Shown: piece by piece, positions 48,243 to 56,083 of the stretch
How the letters are laid out: every line of letters begins with the position of its first letter
How positions within the stretch are numbered: the stretch's first letter is position 1
Assembly (NCBI GenBank): GCA_964528595.1
Contig: CAZGTM010000023.1
Span: 1 to 57,958 of the forward strand
DNA from: CAYFKJ01 sp964528595
Lineage (GTDB): Bacteria > Pseudomonadota > Alphaproteobacteria > UBA2966
DNA: 57,958 bases
Reading direction: 5' to 3'
Position numbers and translations under genes: made by a program
The notes under the pieces: model-generated
What the model saw: the letters and a program-made list of their open reading frames with translations, nothing else
The model's database searches: none
Told to the model about the DNA's origin: nothing

Positions 48243-49667
48243 TCAACCGCCAACCGACCGCGCTTTCCAGAAGTAGGCCACGTTGTTCAGTCTGGCGTCT
48301 TTCGACTTGATGCGAAACGCCATTTCCAAGGGGGAGCCGACGTCAAAATTGTCCGCATCGACATCCACCATCTCCATCAGCACCCGGGCGCCGACATCGA
48401 ACTGCACCAGGCCGACATAAAGCGGCGGCGACGGGTGGTACATCAAGTGATCGGCCGTGAAGGTCTTGACCTCGGCCTTTTCATCCGCCAGTTCGAACGG
48501 CGGCATCTCGCCGCCGGCGCCGCAGCTGACGCAGTTGGGCAGGCGCGGGAACTGGACGGCGCCGCAGGCGCTGCATTTACCGCCCGTGAAGGACAGGATC
48601 TGATCCGACGAGCGGTACAATTCGGTCTGGGCAACCTTGATGTTGCCTTCCGAGCGCATGCCGCCGTCCACCTCGATCTCACCGTAGTAGGCCAGGTACT
48701 GCGAATAACCGGCGGTTCTGCCGCCGGCGCCGGCCAAGTTCTCCAGTCCCGGACCCCGCGCCTGCCGGCCCGCGCCGCTGCCGGCTTCCAGCAACAATGC
48801 TTCCGCACCGCCGCCGAAACCACAGACCAGGATCAGGTCGCCCGGCTCGGCATTGTCCAGCGCATGCGACAGCATCATCAGGGGGTGGGCGACGCCGGCA
48901 TCGCCGATCCGGCCGAAGAACTCATCGACGCAAACCTCGCCGGGAATTTCGGCGGCGCGGGCGACATGGGCGGCGGCGGTCGGGCAGACGAATTGCCTGA
49001 TGTCGCCGGGCTTGGCCTGCGCTTTTTCCAGCACATCGGCGATCACCTGCGGCAGGAACCGGCGCACGCCGGCATCCCTGATCCAGCGTTCCTCCCAATA
49101 ATAGTCGTGGCTTTCCCCGGCGGCGCGGAAGTGATCGAGGAAAGGCGAAGACAGCGACGACGCGGCAACCAGGCGCGCCGCATCACCGCCGGGCGCAACA
49201 TGGATCGCGGCGGCGCCGGCGCCATAAGTCATCTCGGAAGCGCTGGCGGGCTTGGCCCGGCGGCGGTCGCTGGCCACCACGAGAGACGACGCCTGCGATT
49301 TCTCGAAGGCCTGGCGCAGGGCGGAGACGCCGACGCGCTGGGAGCCCACGTGATCGATGCTGGAGACCGCCTCCGGCAGCCTCAGCGCGGCGGTGACATA
49401 CATCGAGGAGGCCGGTTCGACGAACGGGTGGGTCGAGGAGGCGACGGCGATATCGGTCACCGTTTGCCGAACATCGGGTGCGAGGCAGCTTCGCGCCGCT
49501 TCCACGGCCATGGTGATGCTGTCCTCATCCCACGAACAGATGGCGCGGCTGCCCTTCTTGGATTTGAGGCCGGTGTTGAACCAGCCGTTGAACGCCGCTA
49601 CTTCCTGCCGCTCAAGCCTCAGGCGTGGGACATAAACGGCGTGGGAGGCAATGCCCATATCACTCAT
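48243..49667 (-). CDS. HMG-CoA synthase-like protein fused to DUF35 OB domain
   Basis: 474 residues in two parts. Residues 1-~355 have the thiolase/HMG-CoA-synthase fold (GIASHAVYVPRLRL, GAAAIHVAPG, GDAGVAHPLMMLSHALDNAEPGDLILVCGFGGGAEA). Residues ~356-474 are a DUF35 module: rubredoxin-like zinc ribbon with Cys365, Cys368, Cys379 and Cys382, then an OB fold. At the place of the HMGS nucleophile (NACYGG) the sequence is SIDHVGSQRVGVSAL, giving Gln110. Archaea use separate thiolase, DUF35 and HMGS proteins in one complex; here two are fused next to the thiolase. Likely a channelling or scaffold subunit. Confidence 0.88.
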   Translation of the reverse strand: MSDMGIASHAVYVPRLRLERQEVAAFNGWFNTGLKSKKGSRAICSWDEDSITMAVEAARSCLAPDVRQTVTDIAVASSTHPFVEPASSMYVTAALRLPEAVSSIDHVGSQRVGVSALRQAFEKSQASSLVVASDRRRAKPASASEMTYGAGAAAIHVAPGGDAARLVAASSLSSPFLDHFRAAGESHDYYWEERWIRDAGVRRFLPQVIADVLEKAQAKPGDIRQFVCPTAAAHVARAAEIPGEVCVDEFFGRIGDAGVAHPLMMLSHALDNAEPGDLILVCGFGGGAEALLLEAGSGAGRQARGPGLENLAGAGGRTAGYSQYLAYYGEIEVDGGMRSEGNIKVAQTELYRSSDQILSFTGGKCSACGAVQFPRLPNCVSCGAGGEMPPFELADEKAEVKTFTADHLMYHPSPPLYVGLVQFDVGARVLMEMVDVDADNFDVGSPLEMAFRIKSKDARLNNVAYFWKARSVGG

Positions 49668-49698
49668 CTAAGCCTCGTATGTTCATCAGCCTTGATCC

Positions 49699-50868
49699 TC
49701 AATACGACTTCGGCATGCCGAGCACGCGTTCGGCGATGAAGCACTGGATCAGTTGTTCGGAGACCGGCGCGATGCGGGTGATCATGACCTCCCGCAGCAG
49801 CCGCTCGACATGGTATTCCTTGGCGTAGCCCATGCCGCCATGGGTCATCACCGCTTGCAGCGCCGCGTTGTAACCGGCCCGCCCGCCCAGAAACTTCGAC
49901 GCGTTGGCTTCGGCGCCGCAAGGCTCATCCCGGTCGTAGAGCTCGGCGGCGCGGAGGCACATCAGCCAGGCCGCTTCGAGTTCCATCCAGTTTTCCGCCA
50001 AGGGGTGCTGGATGGCCTGGTTCTGGCCGATGGGCCGCCCGAACACTTCCCGCTCGACGGCGTAGGTGGATGCCCGGCGCAGACAATCCTGTCCGATGCC
50101 GACGCCTTCGGCCCCCACCAAAATACGTTCGGGGTTCATCGAATGCAGGATATAGCCGAAGCCCATGCCCTCCTCGCCGATCAGGTCCTCGTCGGGCACG
50201 AACAGGTTGTCGATGAAGAGCATGTTGGAATCGACCGCCTTGCGGCCCATTTTGGGGATCACCTGGGCCTCGATCTTGGTGCGGTCAAAGGCGGTATAGA
50301 AGATCGACAGCCCGGCGGACGGCTTCGCGGCCTCCTCGCGCTTTTGCGTACGGGCCAGCAGCATGATGCGGTCGGCTTCCTGGCCCGTGGTGTTCCAGAT
50401 CTTGCGCCCGTTGACGACGTAGCCGCCGTCGACCTTTTCGGCGAACGTCGTGATGTTGGTGGTGTCGAGGCCGGCGTTGGGTTCGGTAACCCCAAATGAG
50501 ACCTTGTCCAGCCCCTGCACCAGCCGCGGAATCCATTTTTTCTTCTGGTCGTCGGTGCCGAACACCACGATGGGGTGCGGCCCGAACATGTTGATGTGGA
50601 GGGTCGAGCACGCCGTCATGCCGCCGCAGGACGCCACGGCGTTCATCATCACCGCCGCTTCCGTGACGCCGAGGCCGGCGCCGCCGAATTCCTCGGGCAT
50701 GGTGATGCCGAGCCAGCCGGCCTCCGCCATCGCCCGATGGAACTCCTCGGGGAAGACGCCGTCGGTGTCACGCGCCAGCCAATAATCGTCGCCGAAATTG
50801 TTGCAGACCGCCAGGACGCCCTCGCGGATCGTTCGGTGATCTTCCGATATGTCCCTTTGCATCACCAT
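49699..50868 (-). CDS. Acyl-CoA dehydrogenase-like, noncanonical active site, second such paralogue
   Basis: 389 residues: FGVTEPNAGLDTTNITT, GYVVNGRKIWNTTGQEADR, REVFGRPIGQNQAIQHPLAE and MTHGGMGYAKEYHVER. Where IYEGTSE normally carries the catalytic Glu, the sequence is RIAPVSEQ, so the position is Pro, just as in the 7410-8558 protein. Start is 50868 (MVMQRDISEDHRTIREG); ATG 50862 is a close alternative, and neither has a strong ribosome site. It lies between the MaoC and HMGS-like genes in the long minus-strand unit. Confidence 0.9.
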   Translation of the reverse strand: MVMQRDISEDHRTIREGVLAVCNNFGDDYWLARDTDGVFPEEFHRAMAEAGWLGITMPEEFGGAGLGVTEAAVMMNAVASCGGMTACSTLHINMFGPHPIVVFGTDDQKKKWIPRLVQGLDKVSFGVTEPNAGLDTTNITTFAEKVDGGYVVNGRKIWNTTGQEADRIMLLARTQKREEAAKPSAGLSIFYTAFDRTKIEAQVIPKMGRKAVDSNMLFIDNLFVPDEDLIGEEGMGFGYILHSMNPERILVGAEGVGIGQDCLRRASTYAVEREVFGRPIGQNQAIQHPLAENWMELEAAWLMCLRAAELYDRDEPCGAEANASKFLGGRAGYNAALQAVMTHGGMGYAKEYHVERLLREVMITRIAPVSEQLIQCFIAERVLGMPKSY

Positions 50869-50884
50869 GTCCCGTGCATTTCGT

Positions 50885-51346
50885 TTAGTCGGACGTTTCC
50901 GGCCGTTTGTGCATAAGCGCGGTCCGCTTGCAATTGGCGACCAGTTCGTCCCGCTGATTGAAGGCCTCGTGATAGAATACGACAATCCCGTTGCTGGGGC
51001 GCGATTTGCTCTCCCTTTTTTCCAGAATGGTCGTCCGCGCCCGCAACGAATCGCCATGGAACACCGGTTTGGGGAAGTTGACGTCGGTCATCGCCAGATT
51101 GCCCACGGTGGTGCCCAAGGTGGTATCCGTGACGGTCATGCCGATCATCAGCCCGAGCGTAAAGATGCTGTTCACCAGTGGCTGTCCGAATTCCGAATCT
51201 TTCGCCCAATTGAAATCGATGTGCAGCGGCTGGGTGTTCAGGGTGGCGTTGCAGAACCACATGTTGTCGGCCTCGGTCACGGTGCGTGACAGCGGGTGAT
51301 CGAACACCTGGCCTTCCGCGAATTCTTCAAACCAAAGTCCCGACAT
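50885..51346 (-). CDS. MaoC-type (hot-dog) enoyl-CoA hydratase, second copy
   Basis: 153 residues of single hot-dog hydratase, with WFEEFAEGQVFDHPLSRTVTEADN, QPLHIDFNWAKDSEFGQPLVNS and VFHGDSLRARTTILEKRESKSR. Like the 3303 copy, the hydratase-motif Asp appears as Asn (TLNTQPLH). AGGGAG lies five bases before ATG 51346, and it heads the minus-strand unit running to HyuB2. Related to itaconyl/mesaconyl-CoA hydratases, with CoA-transferase and CitE genes close by, so C5 or C6 hydroxyacyl-CoA substrates are plausible. Confidence 0.87.
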   Translation of the reverse strand: MSGLWFEEFAEGQVFDHPLSRTVTEADNMWFCNATLNTQPLHIDFNWAKDSEFGQPLVNSIFTLGLMIGMTVTDTTLGTTVGNLAMTDVNFPKPVFHGDSLRARTTILEKRESKSRPSNGIVVFYHEAFNQRDELVANCKRTALMHKRPETSD

Positions 51347-51583
51347 TTTTCTCCCTCTTCCGCCGAACTGGTGTCGGCATTTTTCTTTCCGAGCGGGCGC
51401 TGCCAGCCGAACGATTTGACCAGCGTTCGCCCATTTTCGCCGTTTGTTAAACCGTTGGAATACTTTCAGGCGCGTGGTCGACGGTCAACGGATCTTGAAA
51501 GCGGAAGATGTGGATTTCCCCGCAATGATTTTTGAACCATCGGCATTTGCGAAACGGGCCGCCGTCCGGTTACCCTCCGCACC

Positions 51584-52840
51584 ATGATCAAGATCGTCAA
51601 TTCGGACGCGCTGGAACTGGCCGACCATATTCGGGAAGGCGACAGACTGATCTGGGGCCAGGTGTCGTCGGAGCCTCTGACGCTGATCGACATGCTGATC
51701 GAACAGCGGGCGGCCATAGGGCGGATCGGCGTCTTCGTCGGGATGACGCTGACCGACACGCTCAAGCCTGAGCACACCGACTACATCAGTTTCACCAGCT
51801 ACGGCGCGCTCGGCACGACGTCGAAACTGCTGGCGGCCGGAGCGCTCGATCTGCTGCCTTGTCATTATTCCGCCGTGCCCAAGTTGATCGATACGGACCG
51901 CCTGCCGGTCGACGTGGTGTTCGTCCAGCTCAGTCCGGCCGGCCCCGATGGCAGCCACAGCCTGGGCTACTGCAACGACTATCTCAAGATTGCCATGGCG
52001 AAAGCGCGCCTGGTGATTGCCGAGATTAACGAGCATACGCCCTGGAGCCGTATGGACGCGCCGCTCGATCCCGACCTGATCGATTTCGCCATCGAGACCG
52101 ACCGGTTGCCACCGACCCTCGAGGCACCGGCGCCCGGCGAGGTCGAACGAACGATCGCCGGCCACATCGCCGGCGTGATCGAGGACGGCGCCACCCTGCA
52201 GTACGGCGTCGGGTCGGTCCCGGCGGCGATCCTCGAGGCTCTTTCCGATCATAAAGACATGGGCCTCCATTCGGGCCTGATCACGGAAGAGATCATCGAC
52301 CTGGTCGAAAGCGGCGTGATCACCAACGCCCGCAAGGCGGTACACCGCGGCGTCAGCATCGGCACGATCTCCATCGGGGGGGCGCGACTGAAGGACTTCC
52401 TGCACGACAATCCGGCCATCGAAATGCACCCCAGCAGCACGACCCACGGTCCCGCGACGCTGTCTCAAATCGACAACCTGGTGGCCATCAATTCGGCGTT
52501 GGAGGTCGACCTCTACGGCCAGGTCAACGCGGAACAGATCGGCGAGCGCTACCTCGGCGCCATCGGCGGTCAGGTCGACTTCATGCACGCCGCGACGACC
52601 AGCGCCCGCGGCATTTCCATGATCGCCGTGCCGGCCAGCCTGGGCAAATCCGGCGCCAGCCGCATTACCGCGAAACTCAGCGGCCCGATCATCACGACTT
52701 GCCGCACCGACGTGGACATGGTGGTTACCGAATACGGCATCGCCGATTTGCGGGGCAAAACCCTGGAGGAGCGCGCCCGCAGCCTGATCGAGATCGCCCT
52801 ACCCGGCCACCGCGATCAACTCGCAGCCTGCCTCCTATAG
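51584..52840 (+). CDS. Acetyl-CoA hydrolase/transferase family protein
   Basis: 418 residues of the class I CoA-transferase (acetyl-CoA hydrolase, 4-hydroxybutyrate or itaconate CoA-transferase) family, with the two NagB-like domains joined near residue 185. Signatures are SPAGPDGSHSLGYCNDY (~117-133), GATLQYGVGSVPAAILEAL, and QVDFMHAATTSARGISMIAV. In relatives the catalytic Glu sits in GIHTEM; here the aligned residue is Gly231 (GLHSGLITEEI), so activity may rely on Glu235 or Glu236 or be altered. Opposite strand to the CitE gene next to it. Start without clear ribosome site. Confidence 0.9.
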   Translation: MIKIVNSDALELADHIREGDRLIWGQVSSEPLTLIDMLIEQRAAIGRIGVFVGMTLTDTLKPEHTDYISFTSYGALGTTSKLLAAGALDLLPCHYSAVPKLIDTDRLPVDVVFVQLSPAGPDGSHSLGYCNDYLKIAMAKARLVIAEINEHTPWSRMDAPLDPDLIDFAIETDRLPPTLEAPAPGEVERTIAGHIAGVIEDGATLQYGVGSVPAAILEALSDHKDMGLHSGLITEEIIDLVESGVITNARKAVHRGVSIGTISIGGARLKDFLHDNPAIEMHPSSTTHGPATLSQIDNLVAINSALEVDLYGQVNAEQIGERYLGAIGGQVDFMHAATTSARGISMIAVPASLGKSGASRITAKLSGPIITTCRTDVDMVVTEYGIADLRGKTLEERARSLIEIALPGHRDQLAACLL

Positions 52841-52873
52841 CGCTTTTGGGCGCAGAGAAAAGATCACAAGGAG

Positions 52874-53770
52874 CTATCCCAAAGCCTCGATCTGTTCGGC
52901 CAAGGCCAGAACATTGCGCGCCTGTTTGAGGTGCGGCATGTCGAGCATTTTGCCGTCGAGCCCGACCGTGCCGAGGCCGGGGTTCTGTTCGAACACGTCG
53001 ATCACCCGGCGGGAAAACTCGATCTCGTCGGCCGAGGGCGTGAAGGCGCGGTTGATCACCTCGGACTGGGCCGGGTGGATGGCGATTTTACCGATAAAGC
53101 CGGATCGGCGGTCACGCAGGCATTCCTCCTCCAGAGCCGCCAGGTCCTTGTAGTCGACCACCACGCCGCCGATCGGCTGGGCATCGATGGCCCGCGCCGT
53201 GGCCAAGCACATGGTCCGGGCATAGAGGTAGGGATCGTCATAGTCGCCTGAGGTTGGATGCTGATTGTCGCTGGCGCCGAGGGCGGCGGCCAGATCCTCG
53301 CCGCCCCACGTCATGGCCGCCAGCCGGTCGCTGACGCCGTCCAGGTAGGAATGGAAGGTCAGTAGCGAAGCAGCCGTTTCCGTCGCGATGCAGAGGATAT
53401 TGGTCGACCCCCGGGGCAATCCGTGGCTCGCCTCCAGAGCGTCGAGATAATTGGCCAGCGTATTGACCTCGGCCGCCGAATAAACCTTGGGCAGCACGAT
53501 GCCGTCGGGCCCGCCCGGCATCACCGCCGCCAGATCCGGCAGCGAAAAATCATGATCGAGCGGATTGATGCGCACCCAGAGCTGCTGGCGCGATCGGTCC
53601 GCCCGGTCCTTGAGGTAGGCGCGGCACATTTCGCGGGCGATTTCCTGGCGGTCGTCGGCCACCGCGTCCTCAAGATCGAGTATCAGGGCGTCCGCCGGAT
53701 TGTCACGGGCCCTCTCGAGCTTGCGCTCGCTGTCACCCGGCACGAACAGCCAGGAACGGATTATCTTCAT
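52874..53770 (-). CDS. CitE/HpcH-type CoA ester lyase
   Basis: A 298-residue TIM-barrel lyase of the citrate lyase beta/malyl-CoA lyase family. Seen are SWLFVPGDSERKLERA (6-21), ALILDLEDAV, LWVRINPLDH (Mg/CoA site Arg), ATETAASLL, MTWGGEDLAAALGA and FIGKIAIHPAQSEVI. It would cleave malyl-, citramalyl- or related 3-hydroxyacyl-CoA to acetyl-CoA or propionyl-CoA plus an oxo acid. AGGATGAG precedes ATG 53770. Together with the MaoC and CoA-transferase genes nearby it resembles itaconate/citramalate degradation sets. Confidence 0.92.
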   Translation of the reverse strand: MKIIRSWLFVPGDSERKLERARDNPADALILDLEDAVADDRQEIAREMCRAYLKDRADRSRQQLWVRINPLDHDFSLPDLAAVMPGGPDGIVLPKVYSAAEVNTLANYLDALEASHGLPRGSTNILCIATETAASLLTFHSYLDGVSDRLAAMTWGGEDLAAALGASDNQHPTSGDYDDPYLYARTMCLATARAIDAQPIGGVVVDYKDLAALEEECLRDRRSGFIGKIAIHPAQSEVINRAFTPSADEIEFSRRVIDVFEQNPGLGTVGLDGKMLDMPHLKQARNVLALAEQIEALG

Positions 53771-53783
53771 GATCTCATCCTCG

Positions 53784-55097
53784 TCATAACGGTTTTGGCG
53801 CCAGTGTGTACAGACCGACGGGTTCGCTCAAACCCCGTATCTCTGTTTCGCCAATGCGGTGAAGTCCTTTATCTCCCAGCAGTTCCGCCGTCGATTGCGA
53901 AACCAACAGCGAGGTGCCGTGTTCCTTGTTCAGATTTTCCAGGCGGGCCGCCAGATTGACGGCATCGCCGTGCACCGTATAGCTCTGGCGGCCGCCGCCG
54001 CCCACGTTGCCGGCGATGACCGGTCCCGAGTTGAGACCGATGCGGATCTTCAATTCTTCGCCGGCGAAGCTTTCGTCCCTGACCGTGGAAAGGAGTTCCC
54101 CCGCCGCCTCGAAGGCATTTTGGGCGTGATCCTCGTCCTCGAACGGAACATTGAAGATGGCCAGAATGGCGTCGCCCTGAAACTGGGTCACGACGCCGTT
54201 GTGTTTGCCGATGATCTCGGTCGCCGCGTCGAAATAGGCGTTGAGAATGTCGACGATGGCCCTGGGTCCCTTGGCCTCGGTCAAATTGGTAAAACCGGCA
54301 AGATCGGTGAACAGGACCGTCGCCTGTCGCTCGATCGGGTCCAGCGCGCCACGGTCCTTGATCATGGAATCAACCACCGCTTCGGGCACGAAGCGGCCGA
54401 ACATCTGTGACACCGCCGTCATGTCGCGCTCGGCCTCCAGCTGGCGCCGGACGGTCTGCCGGGCCCGGTACATGACGATGGCGATCAGGATAGCGACTAC
54501 GAAATAAACGACGGCCTCCTGCGCCCGGCTGCCGGTCGCCGCGAAGTCGGCGCTCAGAAAGACTTCGAGGAACTCTTTTTCGCTCTTATCGAGCGGAACA
54601 TCGGACCACTGCAACGGAGATTCCATCGCGGCCAACACCCAGGCGAACGCGCCCAGCCAGCCGGCCGCGCCGGCCGCGCCCGCCCACAGCACGAGACCGG
54701 GCGAAAAGCTGAAGGCGGCCACTCCGAGGATGACGAAGTAGTAGGGAAATACATCGAACTTGAACATGAAGATCTGGGGCAGGTTCAGTGCCGGTTCGGG
54801 CGGCAGGACGGCAACCGCTGTCGACATCAGCAGGATATCGATGGTGAGAAAAACATACTTCACCCACTTGCGGTCCAGCGCCGAACCGATCGTCACATGG
54901 TGGACAATGCCAAGAGCGACAAGGACCAACACCGCCAGGATGATATCCGCCGCCCGCTCAGGCCCGCGCGTCGCAACCATCAAGAAACCGAGCAGAAACA
55001 GAGCAATCAACCGCCCCTTGATGGCCAGCTTCAGTCCGGCCTGCTCGGCCGCATAAAAGGTTGCGTCGAGGTCGGTTTGCGGCTGTCCCTGGGTCAT
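53784..55097 (-). CDS. Membrane-bound class III adenylate/guanylate cyclase
   Basis: 437 residues. About six membrane helices (residues ~29-43, 50-70, 80-98, two in 119-158 and 194-210) anchor a C-terminal cyclase catalytic domain. Metal-binding Asp265 (VLFTDLAGFTN) and Asp309 (QFQGDAILAIF) are present, as is the transition-state Asn/Arg pair in DAVNLAARLE. The Lys usually selecting adenine before GD is Gln307, so ATP versus GTP specificity is uncertain. It makes a cyclic nucleotide in response to an unknown membrane signal. 13 bases upstream of CitE, possibly co-transcribed. Confidence 0.92.
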   Translation of the reverse strand: MTQGQPQTDLDATFYAAEQAGLKLAIKGRLIALFLLGFLMVATRGPERAADIILAVLVLVALGIVHHVTIGSALDRKWVKYVFLTIDILLMSTAVAVLPPEPALNLPQIFMFKFDVFPYYFVILGVAAFSFSPGLVLWAGAAGAAGWLGAFAWVLAAMESPLQWSDVPLDKSEKEFLEVFLSADFAATGSRAQEAVVYFVVAILIAIVMYRARQTVRRQLEAERDMTAVSQMFGRFVPEAVVDSMIKDRGALDPIERQATVLFTDLAGFTNLTEAKGPRAIVDILNAYFDAATEIIGKHNGVVTQFQGDAILAIFNVPFEDEDHAQNAFEAAGELLSTVRDESFAGEELKIRIGLNSGPVIAGNVGGGGRQSYTVHGDAVNLAARLENLNKEHGTSLLVSQSTAELLGDKGLHRIGETEIRGLSEPVGLYTLAPKPL

Positions 55098-55160
55098 GGG
55101 TTGAACATTCCCCAGCCGGAACTTCGAAGTATGGGTAATCTGTCCTTCAAAACACCCCGC

Positions 55161-55976
55161 CTAGGATTTCGTCTTGTTGATCAGCGGCGCCATCATGCGC
55201 TGGGGTTCGTCGGTCCGGTAGGTTTCCTCCAGATAGTCGATGCCCAACTGAATTCCTTCGGCCGGGGTGATCTCCTCCCAGGCATTGATCAACTTCTTTT
55301 GCGCCCGCACGGCCAGCGGACCCGCGCCGAGGATTTGCGCCAACCTCAATTCCACCGCGTCGTCGAGTTCATCGGGTTCGCAGACCGATTCCAGGAACCC
55401 CATGGCCAGGCCTTCGGACGCCTTGTAGTTTGCGCCGGTCAGCAGCATCTCCCGCGTCTTGCCCCAACCGATAAGCAGGGGCAGCAGGGCTGCCTCGATC
55501 ACCGACGGCAGGCCGACGTTGACCTCCGGCATACCGAAAATCACGGTCGTGTCGGCCATGCGAAAATCGCAGGCGGCGGCGAGTTCCGTGCCGGCACCGA
55601 GGCAATAACCCTGCATGCGGGCAATTACTGGCACGGCGCAATCGCGGATGGCCTGTATCGAGAGATGCAGCTTAGTGATGAAGTCCCGGCCGCTGTCGGG
55701 ATTGAGGGAATGCAGTTCCGGTAGAAAGGCGCCGCCGATAAAGGCGCGCGATCCGGCGCCGGTAATGACCGCGGCGCGCAAGTTTTCACGGCCTTCCAGG
55801 TCGGTAAAAACCGATATCAGGTCGGCAATCATGGCACTGCCGATGGAGTTCATCTTGCCGGGATGGTCGAGCGTGATCCAGGCGACCTCGCCGCCCTCTC
55901 TGGATTCGATGCGGCAGCTCGCCGTACCGCGATCTTCGATTTTTCCCGTGGACGTTTGTTCGGTTTCCGGCGTCAT
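55161..55976 (-). CDS. Enoyl-CoA hydratase (crotonase) with canonical Glu pair
   Basis: 271 residues. Unlike the two other crotonases here, it keeps both catalytic glutamates: AGTELAAACDFRMA and FGMPEVNVGLPSV. A 30-residue variable N-terminus precedes the fold. Oxyanion-hole parts are FIGGAFLPELHS and MQGYCLGAGTEL. GCGAGGA precedes ATG 55976, which is preferred over upstream starts. It hydrates a 2-enoyl-CoA. It follows no clear operon: the cyclase is downstream on the same strand, and the hydrolase is divergent. Confidence 0.9.
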   Translation of the reverse strand: MTPETEQTSTGKIEDRGTASCRIESREGGEVAWITLDHPGKMNSIGSAMIADLISVFTDLEGRENLRAAVITGAGSRAFIGGAFLPELHSLNPDSGRDFITKLHLSIQAIRDCAVPVIARMQGYCLGAGTELAAACDFRMADTTVIFGMPEVNVGLPSVIEAALLPLLIGWGKTREMLLTGANYKASEGLAMGFLESVCEPDELDDAVELRLAQILGAGPLAVRAQKKLINAWEEITPAEGIQLGIDYLEETYRTDEPQRMMAPLINKTKS

Positions 55977-56083
55977 GAATATCCTCGCATGGAGTGATCG
56001 GATCCCCCCATTGTTCCTTGTCTCGTCCGCGTGCGTCAATCACACTCACGCCCATAACGTCAGACGGAACGGGGAACAGGCCG

